A DNA stretch of 64,000 bases from an uncultured Psychroserpens sp. (GCF_947503375.1 NZ_CANNDQ010000005.1:1-64000); one strand, 5' to 3'. Counted from the first letter of the stretch, positions 26,683 through 37,345 are shown. Made by a program: numbers and translations. The notes: generated by a model not told the origin, from the letters alone.

Positions 26683-29328
26683 CTAGTTTTTTATTGAATC
26701 TTTCTTTTTCTTTTTTCCGCCAAGAAGATTCCCTATAACGCCTTTGACCCCTTCTTTAATCACATCTGTTTCTGATGTTTTAGTTGTATCGGTTTTTGTT
26801 GTGGTAGAATCTTTAGGTGTGCTACTATTATTTTTGTCGCCTAATAAGCCACCTAACAACCCTTTAACTTTGTCTGTTCCTTTGTTAATCAGTTTTTCTT
26901 TTTCAATTTCAATAAGCTGTTTTGTCAAGTTTGAAACACCACTTGTTAGATCAGTTTTTACACTAGGGCTGGTATAGCTACCCGTAATATTGGCAGTTAC
27001 GGGAATAGTTATTTTATCAACTTCACTATCATCTATTTTGCCTATTAAACGATTAACATCACTACCTAAGTATTTTGCAGGAACTTCAAAAACGGCTTTA
27101 TAATCTAGTGTTTTATCAAAGCTATGAGCTCCAGAAATGACAATGCCTATATCTTCATATTTTAATTTAAATGGCTTAACATTTACTTTTCCGTTAGCAA
27201 ATTCAAGCTTGGTCTTCACATCTTTTAAATCTAACTTACTAAAGTCAACAAAACTTAAAGCACCTTCAAGCTTGCTTATTATTGAGCCTTCTTTTGGGTC
27301 GATATTAGTGGTAAGTAATTCTGCTAAAGCATCACCAGTGACTGAATTTAAGTTAGGTGAGAATTCACTATCTAAGGTGCCTTGTAGGTTAATGGCAGTA
27401 TTTAACTTTCCTTGTAGCGCTTTTGCAATAGGAGCAAGGTTTTGTAATAAATCTAGACCTTTAAAAGACTTAGCAATGTCAAATCCATCTGCACCTAGAT
27501 TTAGGTCGAAAACTGGAGTATCTGTTTGTGTTGATACTTTCCCGTTAATGGCTAAAACACCATCAAATATATTGCTGGTCATATTTTGAAGGCTAGCTTC
27601 TTGATCTTTTATTGTGAGTGTCCCGACGACATCTTTTAGAGTTAGATTATCATAGACTACAGTATTAGCATTAGCATTGATTCTACAGTCTAAAAAATCT
27701 GGAATTTTAAGAGATTCTGAATCAGATGTTATTTTTTTAGATTCTCCTGAAACGTTTTCATCTTCAACCATAAAGTCGCTCACCACAAAATTATTAGAAT
27801 TAACATTAAAGTTTCCTTGAAGTTTTTTATCACTTAACAAAAACCCTAAAAGGTTTTTAATGTTTCCAGTGGCATTAAAGTCACTTGTTCCAGTCCTTGC
27901 GTCTAAACTATTAAGTTTCACGTTTCCAGGACTAAAGGTCATATTAGCTTTGCTTATTTGTATTGGGTTTACAATATCTTGTGAAGAGAACACAAAGTTA
28001 CTAACATCAACACTACCATTATTTTTTATACGTTCGTATGCATTTGTGTCAATAGCATTCATGTCAAATTGTGTGTTAAGCTTTCCTTTCAAAATACCGC
28101 TTAGCTCTTTATCAAAGTCAATGGGATAGGCTTTAGTAATATTTCCAAGATTTAAAGTGCCATCGATATCTGCGTTGACCAACATGTTTTTGGTGATGTT
28201 TTTAAGTAGAGCAGAAGCTTTAAACACATCATTATCTATTTTAAAGTTGAGAGTTTTAATGTCGACATAAGTGTCATCGGAATTCCCAGTTGTGTTTTTA
28301 ATAGAAGTATCAATAGTAATGTTATTCACTTTTTTTGGGAGATCGGGATATTTAAACGAGGCGTTGTTAGATGTTATGCTAATATCTAGAGTTGGTATGG
28401 TCTCATCGGTAATCTTGCCCTTTATGATTCCGTTGACTTTAAAATCTCCTGTAGTTTCAACGTCTTCTATATTTTTCGAATAGCTTTTAGGTATAACTGC
28501 TAAAAAATCTTTAAATGAAGATTCAGGATTTTCGAATGTAATATCTATTTCTTGGCCATCTTCTAACTGTTGAACATAACCTTCAAATTCTAGTGGGAGC
28601 TGATTGATGTAACCTGTATTATCTTTAAATGTATATTTTTGATCATTAAGGTCTAGACCAATTAAAGCATTTAGCTTAATGGTATTATTATCTAAGTAAG
28701 AAGTGCTATCAATTTGCATACTTACATTTGCGGTTGTTTGAGTTTTTAATTCAGAATTTTCTGCTGAAAATATACCGTTTCCAGAGTGATTTAGTTCTGT
28801 AACATACATTTCGGTTTCAGTTGCTATATCTATATATGTCAAAGCACTATTCTTTATTTTATAATCTTCGATATCAAATGAAAAACTATTATTTTCTGAA
28901 GCCTTTCCTGAGGTGTTGTTATCAGTTTTAGTGATATCGTAATTGTTGTTACCTAATGCATCAGTTTTAAGGGTTAGCAAGGCTTCATCTATAGCTATTG
29001 AATTGACAACTATTGGCTCTTCATCTGCGGTTTTAAACAATTCATTGATAGACATAGTAAATGCGATGTTCTTAGCTGTTGCGAATGTTTCACCTTCAAA
29101 AGGTTTGAAATTAGTAATAACAAGATCATCAACTTCAACATGAGCTTGAGGAAAACTTCTAATAAAGCTTAAGCTAACATCACTAAACTCAACTTGAGCA
29201 TTAAGATTTTCATTTATAAAACGCTTGACCATATCTTTAATTTGCGACTGGAATGCGAAAGGGATAGCGAGTAATAAAAAAAATATAATGAGTATAGAAA
29301 TACCTAAAATTTTAAGTGCTTTTTTCAT
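26683..29328 (-). CDS. AsmA family protein (lipid-transfer-like)
   Basis: The 881-residue protein has one N-terminal membrane anchor (KILGISILIIFFLLLAIPFAF) followed by FINENLNAQVEFSDVSLSFIRSFPQAHVEVDDL, the AsmA entry. A very long region of repeating beta strands follows, and a C-terminal AsmA_2-like domain (about 620-790). The tail is Lys/Ser/Thr-rich (KTSETDVIKEGVKG...KKKKDSIKN). AsmA-like proteins form bridge-like structures for phospholipid movement between membranes. It is monocistronic here. Confidence 0.85.
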   Translation of the reverse strand: MKKALKILGISILIIFFLLLAIPFAFQSQIKDMVKRFINENLNAQVEFSDVSLSFIRSFPQAHVEVDDLVITNFKPFEGETFATAKNIAFTMSINELFKTADEEPIVVNSIAIDEALLTLKTDALGNNNYDITKTDNNTSGKASENNSFSFDIEDYKIKNSALTYIDIATETEMYVTELNHSGNGIFSAENSELKTQTTANVSMQIDSTSYLDNNTIKLNALIGLDLNDQKYTFKDNTGYINQLPLEFEGYVQQLEDGQEIDITFENPESSFKDFLAVIPKSYSKNIEDVETTGDFKVNGIIKGKITDETIPTLDISITSNNASFKYPDLPKKVNNITIDTSIKNTTGNSDDTYVDIKTLNFKIDNDVFKASALLKNITKNMLVNADIDGTLNLGNITKAYPIDFDKELSGILKGKLNTQFDMNAIDTNAYERIKNNGSVDVSNFVFSSQDIVNPIQISKANMTFSPGNVKLNSLDARTGTSDFNATGNIKNLLGFLLSDKKLQGNFNVNSNNFVVSDFMVEDENVSGESKKITSDSESLKIPDFLDCRINANANTVVYDNLTLKDVVGTLTIKDQEASLQNMTSNIFDGVLAINGKVSTQTDTPVFDLNLGADGFDIAKSFKGLDLLQNLAPIAKALQGKLNTAINLQGTLDSEFSPNLNSVTGDALAELLTTNIDPKEGSIISKLEGALSFVDFSKLDLKDVKTKLEFANGKVNVKPFKLKYEDIGIVISGAHSFDKTLDYKAVFEVPAKYLGSDVNRLIGKIDDSEVDKITIPVTANITGSYTSPSVKTDLTSGVSNLTKQLIEIEKEKLINKGTDKVKGLLGGLLGDKNNSSTPKDSTTTKTDTTKTSETDVIKEGVKGVIGNLLGGKKKKKDSIKN

Positions 29329-29445
29329 AAATAGTGATGTCTGTTCAATTCTGTACGTAAATATATACGAAGCTAGTGCTACTTTGGCTCAAAGTACATT
29401 AAAGTTTAGTAAAATTTTAACCCTATTCGTAGAGAAATTGACCCT

Positions 29446-30150
29446 TTACAATAAATCAATTTCTTCATTTACTTTTAAATTGAATCGCTTCCGAAACATA
29501 AATACACCTAGATATAAAAATGGTGTGTCTAGTGCAGCAACGATAACTTTAAAAATAAAACCACTTATAAGTAACCCTTTGAAATTTTCCCATGGAATAA
29601 TTCCAAAAGAACACAATAACATTAAAATAGTAAACGTGTCTACAAACTGTGAAAACCATGTAGAAAAATTATTTCTTAACCATAAATGCTTTCCTTTGGT
29701 CAATCGTTTCCAGAAATGATAGATTTGAATATCCACAAATTGAGCAAATAAATATGTAATCATACTGGCAAAAACAGCAATAGCAGAATTTCCAAAAACT
29801 TGAGTAAAAGTCTCATCATTAACATACGACCACGAAGTTGCTGGAACATGACTCGATATTAAAATGATTAGTAGTGAAAAGACTGAAGCAAAAATACCTG
29901 CCACTACCACTTGATTAGCTCTTTTTTTGCCATAAATCTCACTAATGAGATCGGTTATTAGAAAAGTTAAGGGATAGGGTAGTAACCCAACTGAAATCTC
30001 AAAAAGTTTCGCTCCAAAAATCTCAATATCAAAAGGGTGCCAATAAAAAAATTTCTGAAAAATAAGGTTAGATACCACTAAAGAGGTAATAAAAAGCGCA
30101 GCTAAGAATAAATAAATTTTTTGTGCAACAAGTTTATCTTTTAAGGTCAT
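29446..30150 (-). CDS. queuosine precursor transporter (VUT/YhhQ family)
   Basis: The 234-residue protein has about six membrane segments and conserved YhhQ/DUF165 features: FEISVGLLPYPLTFLITDLISEIYGKKRA and AQFVDIQIYHFWKR...NNFSTWFSQFVDT. It takes up queuosine precursors such as preQ0 or preQ1 across the inner membrane for tRNA modification. No queuosine synthesis gene is next to it. Confidence 0.9.
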   Translation of the reverse strand: MTLKDKLVAQKIYLFLAALFITSLVVSNLIFQKFFYWHPFDIEIFGAKLFEISVGLLPYPLTFLITDLISEIYGKKRANQVVVAGIFASVFSLLIILISSHVPATSWSYVNDETFTQVFGNSAIAVFASMITYLFAQFVDIQIYHFWKRLTKGKHLWLRNNFSTWFSQFVDTFTILMLLCSFGIIPWENFKGLLISGFIFKVIVAALDTPFLYLGVFMFRKRFNLKVNEEIDLL

Positions 30151-30220
30151 AAATTGTGAATAAATACTTACTGTAAATATAAGCTAAAGTGATTTTCTTT
30201 TCATTATTTTGGCATTGATT

Positions 30221-31348
30221 ATGAATATATCCAATCACGTTTACATAGCACTTGGTAGTAATAAAGGTGACCGTCTTAAGCATATACAAGATGCTGTTGA
30301 TCTTGTTTTTAAAGATGTTGGTAAAATCAACAGTATTGCAAAAGTCTATAATTCGCCTGCTTTCGGATTTGATGGTGATGATTTTTTAAATACGTGTATT
30401 CGTGTTGAAACACATTTTTCTGCTGCTAAGGTTTTAAAAAAGCTATTAGATATAGAGACAATATTAGGTCGTGTTCGTAATGATGCCAATATATATGAAG
30501 CCAGAACAATTGATTTAGATATCTTGTTTTTCAACGCTGAGGTTATAAATATGGAAACACTTAAAGTGCCACACCCAGAGTTGCAACACAGAAAGTTTGT
30601 ATTAAAGCCATTACATGACATTGCTTCTAAATTAGTGCATCCATTACTGGAGAAGACAACGGTTGAGTTGTTAGAAATATGTGAAGATAAAAGTGAAGTT
30701 TTGCCTGTTAAAATTTGGCTTAAGAATCCAATCAAACAGTATCATTTTTCTGACTATAATTACATCGCAATTGAAGGAAATATTGGTGCTGGAAAAACAA
30801 GTTTAGCCCATAAAATTGCTAACGATTTTAATGCCAAGCTTATATTAGAGCGTTTTGCCGATAATCCATTTCTACCAAAATTTTACGAGGAACCTAAACG
30901 TTATGCATTTACGTTAGAAATGTCATTCTTAGCTGATCGATACCAACAAATTAGTGACGATTTATCGCAACTGGATTTGTTTAAAGATTTCATGGTAAGT
31001 GATTATGACATCTATAAATCATTAATCTTTTCTAAAATCACTTTACCTGAAGATGAATTTAAACTCTACAGAAAACTATTTTATTTGATGTATAAGGATA
31101 TCACAAAACCAGACTTATACGTATATCTTTATCAAAATACAGAACGTTTGCAGGAGAACATCAAAAAACGAGGTCGTGATTACGAGCAAAGTATTGATAG
31201 CGAATACCTCGAAAAAATAAACACAGGATATTTAGACTTTTTGAAAAATCAAAACGAACTTAATGTCAAAATCATTGATATCTCTGAAAAAGATTTTGTA
31301 AAACATCGAGAAGATTATTTATGGTTATTAGATGAAATTTGTTCTTAA
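30221..31348 (+). CDS. folK: bifunctional HPPK (FolK) / deoxynucleoside kinase fusion
   Basis: The start at 30221 is the first ATG (MNISNHVYIALGSNKGDR); an in-frame TTG lies 12 bases earlier. Residues 1-160 are 6-hydroxymethyl-7,8-dihydropterin pyrophosphokinase (ALGSNKGDR, RTIDLDILFF at about 95-104), an enzyme of folate synthesis. Residues about 180-375 are a deoxynucleoside kinase with P-loop EGNIGAGKTS (about 185-194), the ERF motif (ILERFADNPF) and RGRDYEQSID lid. A single protein thus joins folate synthesis to deoxynucleoside salvage. This fusion is, to my knowledge, known in Bacteroidota. Confidence 0.9.
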   Translation: MNISNHVYIALGSNKGDRLKHIQDAVDLVFKDVGKINSIAKVYNSPAFGFDGDDFLNTCIRVETHFSAAKVLKKLLDIETILGRVRNDANIYEARTIDLDILFFNAEVINMETLKVPHPELQHRKFVLKPLHDIASKLVHPLLEKTTVELLEICEDKSEVLPVKIWLKNPIKQYHFSDYNYIAIEGNIGAGKTSLAHKIANDFNAKLILERFADNPFLPKFYEEPKRYAFTLEMSFLADRYQQISDDLSQLDLFKDFMVSDYDIYKSLIFSKITLPEDEFKLYRKLFYLMYKDITKPDLYVYLYQNTERLQENIKKRGRDYEQSIDSEYLEKINTGYLDFLKNQNELNVKIIDISEKDFVKHREDYLWLLDEICS

Positions 31349-31396
31349 CTTTTTTCGCTAATAGATTAAAATCTTTTTTAAGAAACGATACTAGCT

Positions 31397-32053
31397 TTAC
31401 AGTGTGAATAACGTCGTTACAATTTGACCTTTTTTTTCATGTAAAACAACCTTGTTTAAAACTGACGTTTCAAGAATTTTTAAATTAAAAGGAGAGTTTA
31501 ATAAATCTACACCACTATTGTGTTTCAGTCTAATCCCTTGTCCTGAAATAATATCTTTATTTGGTAAGAAACTTCCCGTTGGAATATGTTCAGTTAAAAT
31601 GACGTATTTGTATTGTCTTAGTTTGTGAACAATACTTAAGATTTCTTTATTCGATAAGTGTTGAAGCACTTGTCTTAGTAGGATGCAGTCTGCAATAGGT
31701 AATTTGTCTTTAGTAATATCTAGACAATGAAATTCAAGATGATCTTCTATAAACTTAGCTTTGTTTCTTGTTATAAGGTTATCAACAATATCTACGGCTA
31801 TATATTTTTTGGTGTATTTAGTTAAGTGTTTTCCAATATTAAAATCACCACAGCCCAAGTCACAAACACTTAAAGTATTATGGTGAGACTCAAAAAACGT
31901 AGTTATTGCATTTATGTAAGGAGTTATAATTTTTGGGTCATGAGAACCTTGTCCGGAATAAAAATCAAATGTAGCTCCACCCCAAAGATGTTGTTCATAA
32001 ATCTGATTCATAACAGCTTTTGTTGGCCAAGGAGTTTTTGATTTGTTAATCAA
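31397..32053 (-). CDS. class I SAM-dependent methyltransferase
   Basis: The 218-residue protein has motif I VCDLGCGDFNIGKHL (about 63-77), YIAVDIVDNLI, and a post-motif CILLRQVLQHLSNKEI, all of the Rossmann methyltransferase fold. The substrate is unknown. The start overlaps the end of the SpoU methyltransferase gene by 8 bases, so they are probably translated together. Confidence 0.8.
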   Translation of the reverse strand: MINKSKTPWPTKAVMNQIYEQHLWGGATFDFYSGQGSHDPKIITPYINAITTFFESHHNTLSVCDLGCGDFNIGKHLTKYTKKYIAVDIVDNLITRNKAKFIEDHLEFHCLDITKDKLPIADCILLRQVLQHLSNKEILSIVHKLRQYKYVILTEHIPTGSFLPNKDIISGQGIRLKHNSGVDLLNSPFNLKILETSVLNKVVLHEKKGQIVTTLFTL

Positions 32054-32588
32054 TTATTGAAAGTGTTAATTTGTTAAACACATCCCAAATTACCACACCA
32101 CAGCTCACAGAAATATTTAATGAATGCTTGGTTCCAAATTGAGGGATCTCTATAACCATATCACTGGCATCAACAACACTTTGAGCAACACCTTTTACTT
32201 CATTACCAAAAACCAATGCGTATTTTTGATTGGGTTCGGGTTGAAAATCGTTAAGCATAGTTGCATGTTCTGTCTGCTCTATAGAAATAACTTTGGTGCG
32301 TTTAGACTGTAAATGCTTAACAATATCTATGGTTTGTTCAATATATTCCCAATCAACAGTTTTGGTACTTCCTAATGCGGTTTTTCTAATATCATTATGA
32401 GGTGGTTGTGCAGTGATACCACAGAGGTATACTTTTTCAACTAAAAAAGCATCACTTGTTCTAAACACCGATCCAATATTATTAAGGCTTCTTATATTAT
32501 CTAGAATTATGATTAAAGGTGTCTTTTTTGCTGATTTAAATTCAGATACATTTAATCGATCTAGTTCGCTGTTTTTTAGTTTTCGCAT
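32046..32588 (-). CDS. SpoU/TrmH family RNA 2'-O-methyltransferase
   Basis: The 180-residue SPOUT enzyme has all three family motifs: NIGSVFRTSDAF (motif 1), FGNEVKGV (motif 2), and SLNISVSCGVVIWDV (motif 3, knot region). It methylates the 2'-hydroxyl of a tRNA or rRNA nucleotide. No N-terminal substrate-binding domain is present, so it resembles TrmH (Gm18) or short relatives. It is followed by an overlapping methyltransferase gene. Confidence 0.9.
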   Translation of the reverse strand: MRKLKNSELDRLNVSEFKSAKKTPLIIILDNIRSLNNIGSVFRTSDAFLVEKVYLCGITAQPPHNDIRKTALGSTKTVDWEYIEQTIDIVKHLQSKRTKVISIEQTEHATMLNDFQPEPNQKYALVFGNEVKGVAQSVVDASDMVIEIPQFGTKHSLNISVSCGVVIWDVFNKLTLSIID

Positions 32589-32710
32589 GTTAAAATCTTA
32601 TGCTTTTTGTAAATAACTTCTGTGCTTAGAGTTTTATAAAAATTCAAATTATAAGTACATTAGCAATCTTATCGTTTGGGCAAAAATACAATTTAAAATA
32701 TAGTAATCCA

Positions 32711-35323
32711 TTGGCAAAAAAAGTAAAAAAGGAAACACCGTTGATGAAGCAATATAATGCTATTAAAGCAAAGTATCCAGATGCTTTATTGCTATTTAGA
32801 GTTGGTGATTTTTATGAAACTTTTGGCGAAGATGCTATAAAAACAGCTAAGATCTTAGATATTATTTTAACTAAAAGAGGTGCTGGAAGTGAAACAGAAA
32901 CTGAATTAGCTGGTTTTCCTCATCATTCTTTAAACACCTATTTGCCCAAATTAGTAAAGGCTGGTTGTCGGGTAGCAATTTGTGACCAACTAGAAGATCC
33001 TAAACAAACTAAAACCATCGTAAAACGTGGTGTTACAGAACTGGTAACCCCAGGAGTAGCACTTAATGATGACATTTTACACTCTAAAGCCAATAATTTT
33101 TTAGCAGCAGTTCATTTTTCGTCTAACTTATTAGGTGTTTCATTTTTAGATATTTCTACGGGAGAATTTTTTATATCACAAGGCAATGAAGAATATATTG
33201 ATAAATTACTTCAAAACTTTAGACCTAGTGAAGTTTTAGTTTCTAAACCAAATAGATTAAAGTATAACGCAGCTTTTGGCGATGATTTTCATGTGTTTTA
33301 TATTGAAGATTGGATTTTCCAAGATGATTATGCTAATGAAACACTTTTAAAACACTTTAAGACCAAATCACTCAAAGGTTTTGGTATTGATGATTTATAT
33401 GAAGGTATTGTAGCTTCTGGAGCAGTTTTGCATTATCTTAATGAGACACAGCATCACAAATTGGAACACATCACCTCAATTCAGCGTTTAATAAAAGGCG
33501 AGCATGTTTGGATGGATCGGTTCACCATTAAAAACCTCGAATTGTATCAGTCTACAAATCAAAATGCTGTAACCTTGGTAGATGTAATTGACAAAACCAT
33601 TTCTCCAATGGGAGGACGTTTACTAAAACGTTGGTTGGCATTACCCTTGGTAAATAAAAGTGCTATTGATAAGCGCCACGATGTTGTAGCGTTTCTTAAT
33701 GAAGATAAGTTGCTTTTAGGTAAAATTCAGCATCAACTCAAACAAATTGGAGATATAGAACGTCTTATTTCAAAAGTGGCTACTGTTAAGATAAGTCCTA
33801 GGGAAGTAATTCAACTCAAAAATGCTTTAGAGGCTATTGTACCAATTAAAGCACTCACAAGTGCATCAAAGAATAAAGCTTTAAAATATATTGGAGAACA
33901 AATAGATACTTGTGAGACATTGCGTGAGCGTATCAAAGCGACATTGAATGAAGAAGCTCCAGTAAATATCTTGAAAGGGAATACCATTTCTTCAGATTTT
34001 TCAATAGAATTAAAGGAGTTAAGAGGTTTATCAGCCTCTGGGAAAGATTATCTAGATCAAATGCTTGAGCGTGAGAGTGAACGCACAGGAATCACATCAC
34101 TTAAGATCGCATCTAATAACGTATTTGGCTATTATATTGAAGTAAGACATACCCATAAAGATAAAGTGCCAGATGAATGGATTAGAAAACAGACTTTAGT
34201 TAACGCAGAGCGCTATATTACCGAAGAGCTTAAAGAGTACGAGACTAAAATATTAGGTGCTGAAGAGCGTATTTTAGCTATAGAGCAACAGTTATTCTCT
34301 GAATTGGTCAATTGGATGATAACATTTATACAACCTGTTCAGAAAAGTGCGGCACTAATAGCTCAGCTTGACTGTTTATGTGGGTTTTCTAAATTGGCTA
34401 TTGATAACAATTATGTGCGACCAACACTTACAGATACCTATGAGTTAGATATTAAAAATGGTAGGCATCCGGTTATTGAAAATCAGTTACCACATGGCGA
34501 ACCTTATATTGCTAATGATGTGTATTTAGATCGTGATCAACAACAAATTATAATGATCACTGGACCTAATATGTCTGGTAAATCGGCTATACTACGGCAA
34601 ACAGCTTTAATTGTATTACTGGCTCAGATGGGAAGCTTTGTCCCAGCAGAGGAGGCAAAAATTGGTTTAACCGATAAAATCTTTACTCGAGTAGGTGCAA
34701 GTGATAATATTTCGATGGGAGAATCTACCTTCATGGTAGAGATGAATGAAACGGCTTCTATTTTGAATAATATTTCAGATCGAAGTTTAGTGTTACTAGA
34801 TGAAATAGGAAGAGGAACCAGTACATATGATGGGATCTCTATTGCTTGGGCTATTAGCGAATATTTACATGAACATCCTAGTAGAGCTAAAACCTTATTT
34901 GCAACGCACTATCATGAGTTAAATGAAATGTCTGAAACCTTCGAGCGTATTAAGAACTTTAATGTTTCAGTGAAAGAACTAAAAGATAATGTTCTATTTT
35001 TAAGAAAATTGGTTGAAGGCGGAAGTGAACATAGTTTTGGTATCCATGTAGCTAAAATGGCAGGAATGCCACAACAGGTTATCCATCGTGCCAATAAAAT
35101 ATTAAAACAGCTTGAAAAGTCGCATTCGAGTGAAGAGTTAACAAACAAGGTCAAGACTCTTGAGAATGACATGCAGTTGAGTTTTTTTAATTTAGATGAC
35201 CCTCTATTAGAGCAAATAAAGGAAGAAATTGTGAATACAGATATTGATACATTGACACCAGTTGAAGCCTTGATGAAACTTAACGAAATAAAACGGATGT
35301 TATTAAAAAAGAAGCATGCATAA
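32711..35323 (+). CDS. mutS: DNA mismatch repair protein MutS
   Basis: MutS detects mismatches and recruits repair. The 870-residue product has the mismatch-probing F-x-E motif (F34-Y-E36 in [12 protein letters not shown]), Walker A GPNMSGKS at about 618-625, Walker [12 protein letters not shown], and the H-loop ATHYHEL. The start codon is TTG at 32711 (reading [10 protein letters not shown]), in line with the family N-terminus; the next ATG at 32744 would drop 11 residues. The gene is monocistronic and is followed by two tRNA genes. Confidence 0.96.
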   Translation: MAKKVKKETPLMKQYNAIKAKYPDALLLFRVGDFYETFGEDAIKTAKILDIILTKRGAGSETETELAGFPHHSLNTYLPKLVKAGCRVAICDQLEDPKQTKTIVKRGVTELVTPGVALNDDILHSKANNFLAAVHFSSNLLGVSFLDISTGEFFISQGNEEYIDKLLQNFRPSEVLVSKPNRLKYNAAFGDDFHVFYIEDWIFQDDYANETLLKHFKTKSLKGFGIDDLYEGIVASGAVLHYLNETQHHKLEHITSIQRLIKGEHVWMDRFTIKNLELYQSTNQNAVTLVDVIDKTISPMGGRLLKRWLALPLVNKSAIDKRHDVVAFLNEDKLLLGKIQHQLKQIGDIERLISKVATVKISPREVIQLKNALEAIVPIKALTSASKNKALKYIGEQIDTCETLRERIKATLNEEAPVNILKGNTISSDFSIELKELRGLSASGKDYLDQMLERESERTGITSLKIASNNVFGYYIEVRHTHKDKVPDEWIRKQTLVNAERYITEELKEYETKILGAEERILAIEQQLFSELVNWMITFIQPVQKSAALIAQLDCLCGFSKLAIDNNYVRPTLTDTYELDIKNGRHPVIENQLPHGEPYIANDVYLDRDQQQIIMITGPNMSGKSAILRQTALIVLLAQMGSFVPAEEAKIGLTDKIFTRVGASDNISMGESTFMVEMNETASILNNISDRSLVLLDEIGRGTSTYDGISIAWAISEYLHEHPSRAKTLFATHYHELNEMSETFERIKNFNVSVKELKDNVLFLRKLVEGGSEHSFGIHVAKMAGMPQQVIHRANKILKQLEKSHSSEELTNKVKTLENDMQLSFFNLDDPLLEQIKEEIVNTDIDTLTPVEALMKLNEIKRMLLKKKHA

Positions 35324-35351
35324 AAAAAGGTGAGTTTTTTTTAAAAAAGGC

Positions 35352-35381
35352 TTTGCTTTTCTGATAAAAGTCTTAAATTTG
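35352..35381 (+). promoter_or_regulatory. sigma-ABfr promoter for the tRNA-Gly/tRNA-Leu unit
   Basis: TTTG at 35352-35355 and TAAATTTG at 35374-35381 match the Bacteroidota consensus with 18 bases between them. The predicted start is about 35388, 33 bases before tRNA-Gly. Confidence 0.75.
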
Positions 35382-35420
35382 CCCTCGCAATAATCAAGAA
35401 CGTTCTTATAGATTGCTAAT

Positions 35421-35492
35421 GCGAAAGTAGCTCAGGGGTAGAGCATCACCTTGCCAAGGTGAGGGTCGCGGGTTCAAATCCCGTCTTTCGCT
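35421..35492 (+). tRNA. trnG: tRNA-Gly (GCC)
   Basis: A full cloverleaf can be folded: acceptor GCGAAAG / CTTTCGC, D-arm GCTC...GAGC, anticodon stem TCACC / GGTGA with loop TTGCCAA (anticodon GCC), and T-arm GCGGG/CCCGT-type stem around GGTTCAAATCC. No CCA is encoded. Confidence 0.97.
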
Positions 35493-35535
35493 CTAAACCT
35501 TAAAAATATACCAATTTAGTCAGACTGACTAACAT

Positions 35536-35620
35536 GCTGAAGTGGTGGAATTGGTAGACACGTTGGACTTAAAATCCAATGTCCGTTTAGGACGTACGGG
35601 TTCAAGTCCCGTCTTCAGTA
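35536..35620 (+). tRNA. trnL: tRNA-Leu (UAA)
   Basis: Acceptor GCTGAAG pairs with CTTCAGT. The anticodon stem TTGGA / TCCAA has loop CTTAAAA (anticodon TAA). A long variable arm (GTCCGTTTAGGAC) marks it as class II, and the T-arm has GGTTCAAGTCC. It lies 43 bases after tRNA-Gly in the same unit. No CCA is encoded. Confidence 0.97.
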
Positions 35621-35622
35621 CT

Positions 35623-35658
35623 AAAGCCTTTGCAAGATTTCTTGTAGAGGCTTTTTTT
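35623..35658 (+). terminator. rho-independent terminator of the tRNA unit
   Basis: The long stem AAAGCCT...AGGCTTT, with inner pairing TGCAAGA / TCTTGTA, is followed by a run of T. It sits 2 bases after tRNA-Leu. The next 230 bases are AT-rich with no gene seen. Confidence 0.85.
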
Positions 35659-35824
35659 ATTCTATTTAATCATTTTTTAAATTTTTAGATACAAGCAATT
35701 AACAAATTTATTGTGCTAATTAGACTATTAACAGTTTTTTAATAATCTAATATATAAGTTTCAATAATAAGTTATTACTAGCTCTGGTATTTAAGTGTGA
35801 TTATTCAATTCAAACAAGTCTATA

Positions 35825-35851
35825 TTGACATAAATTCAAAGCAGATTTTTG
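35825..35851 (+). promoter_or_regulatory. possible promoter of the S41 peptidase gene
   Basis: TTGACA at 35825-35830 and GATTTTTG at 35844-35851 (one mismatch to TAnnTTTG) stand 42 bases before the ATG. The spacing is slightly short, so this is tentative. Confidence 0.4.
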
Positions 35852-35893
35852 CAACAAACACTTATTTTAGAAGTCTATATAGTAAACTAGTAC

Positions 35894-37333
35894 ATGAAAC
35901 TTATAATTTTATTTTTATTAATTACAACCTGCACCAATTCTAGAAGTCAGAATAGTGTAACTAATATACCAGCAAATCAAATTTCTGCGGAAGAGTTGTT
36001 AAAAGATTTAGATACACTTCAGGCATGGATTACTAAAGCCCATGGTGATCCTTATCGTTTCACTACCAAAGAGAAACTAAAAAACCAATTTGCAATTGCA
36101 AAAACAAAAATCAAGCAAAATAAACTAATGACGTCAAACTCCTTTGCAGGTGTTGTTATGCCAATTATAGCCGAGTTAAGAGATGGCCATGCGCAGGTTT
36201 TTTTGTCAGATTTAGATGTGGTAGAAGGTAATGTGTTCTTTCCGCTAAAATTTGTTTTTATAAATAAGACACCTTTTGTGATTGAAAACTTTTCAGATCA
36301 ACAAATTGATTTAGGCGCTAAAATAATTAGCATAAATGGAACAGAGGCTAAAGATTTTTTTGATGAAATCATACCGTATTTGCACCGTGATGGAGATATT
36401 GAAACTGTACGTTATAAAAGATTGCAAAACACAACATACTTAACTAGAGTACTGGTAGCGCTCGATATGGCAAAAGAAACCTATAATATCACTTTGAGTG
36501 ATAATGGTAAAATAAAATCGTACAGTTTGAATGGGTTAAGTCAACAAGATTATATAGGGAAAAAGAAAAAGAGAACAGTGAAATTTGAGCCTTTACAATT
36601 CAAGGAAATAGACAGTTTAGATGCAACAGCTCTTTTAGATATCAATACTTTTAATCCATCATATTATGATAAAGGAGAATTTTACAACAGAATAGATGAT
36701 ATTATAAGCGATCTAGATAAAGGAAATTATAAGAATTTAATTATTGATTTACGTAATAATATTGGTGGAGAAGACTCCTATCAAATGTATTTGCTTAGGT
36801 ATTTATTAGAAAGCAAATTTTCTATGAATGCTGAAATTACCTTTATGCAAAACAATTATAAATTTTTACCAGATGGTAAGCATTATGACATAGACCCTAA
36901 GTGCTTTAAAAAAAACGATAAAGGTACTTACGATGCAACAGAATATTTATGGAAAGACCACCCAACTTTAGGTGAGTTTATACCATTTTCCAATAGGTTT
37001 AGAGGCCGTGTTATTGTATTAATTAACGGGTTTACATTTTCGGCTGGTTCTGACTTTGCAGCCATGTTACATTTTCATAAAAGAGCTATTTTTATAGGTC
37101 AAGAAACAGGAGGTAGTTATATTGGTAATGTTAGTGGTTTTATACCAACGTTAAAACTACCAAACTCGGGCGTATATGTTAATATACCTTTGATTAGTAT
37201 CAAACGGCCATTTTTTAATTCAAATTTCACAAATAGAGGTGTTTTGCCAGATATTGAGGTAAACAGTTCATTAGAAGATGTATTGAATTCTAAAGACCAA
37301 ATATTTCAAGAGGCTATAAATTATCTTAAATAG
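35894..37333 (+). CDS. S41 family (tail-specific/C-terminal processing) peptidase
   Basis: The 479-residue exported protein has a short signal (MKLIILFLLITTCTNSRSQ). It has an N-terminal helical part, a PDZ-like middle (about 95-160, FPLKFVFINKTPFVIE), and an S41 catalytic core from about 250 (DLRNNIGGEDSYQMYLLRYL; nucleophile Ser in GFTFSAGSDFAAMLH; RGVLPDIEV near the end). It probably cleaves peptides or protein tails in the periplasm. It has its own promoter and converges on the response-regulator gene 12 bases away. Confidence 0.85.
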   Translation: MKLIILFLLITTCTNSRSQNSVTNIPANQISAEELLKDLDTLQAWITKAHGDPYRFTTKEKLKNQFAIAKTKIKQNKLMTSNSFAGVVMPIIAELRDGHAQVFLSDLDVVEGNVFFPLKFVFINKTPFVIENFSDQQIDLGAKIISINGTEAKDFFDEIIPYLHRDGDIETVRYKRLQNTTYLTRVLVALDMAKETYNITLSDNGKIKSYSLNGLSQQDYIGKKKKRTVKFEPLQFKEIDSLDATALLDINTFNPSYYDKGEFYNRIDDIISDLDKGNYKNLIIDLRNNIGGEDSYQMYLLRYLLESKFSMNAEITFMQNNYKFLPDGKHYDIDPKCFKKNDKGTYDATEYLWKDHPTLGEFIPFSNRFRGRVIVLINGFTFSAGSDFAAMLHFHKRAIFIGQETGGSYIGNVSGFIPTLKLPNSGVYVNIPLISIKRPFFNSNFTNRGVLPDIEVNSSLEDVLNSKDQIFQEAINYLK

Positions 37334-37345
37334 TTTTGTAAAGGT

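Noticed and set aside
27137..27589. 150-residue ORF opposite the AsmA-like gene
   Set aside because: It is a shadow of the AsmA coding strand with no start context. Several similar ORFs lie opposite the same gene.
35621..35893. Attachment site or integrase remnant next to the tRNA genes
   Set aside because: No repeat of the tRNA 3' end and no integrase-like gene is seen downstream; the gap is plain AT-rich DNA after a terminator.
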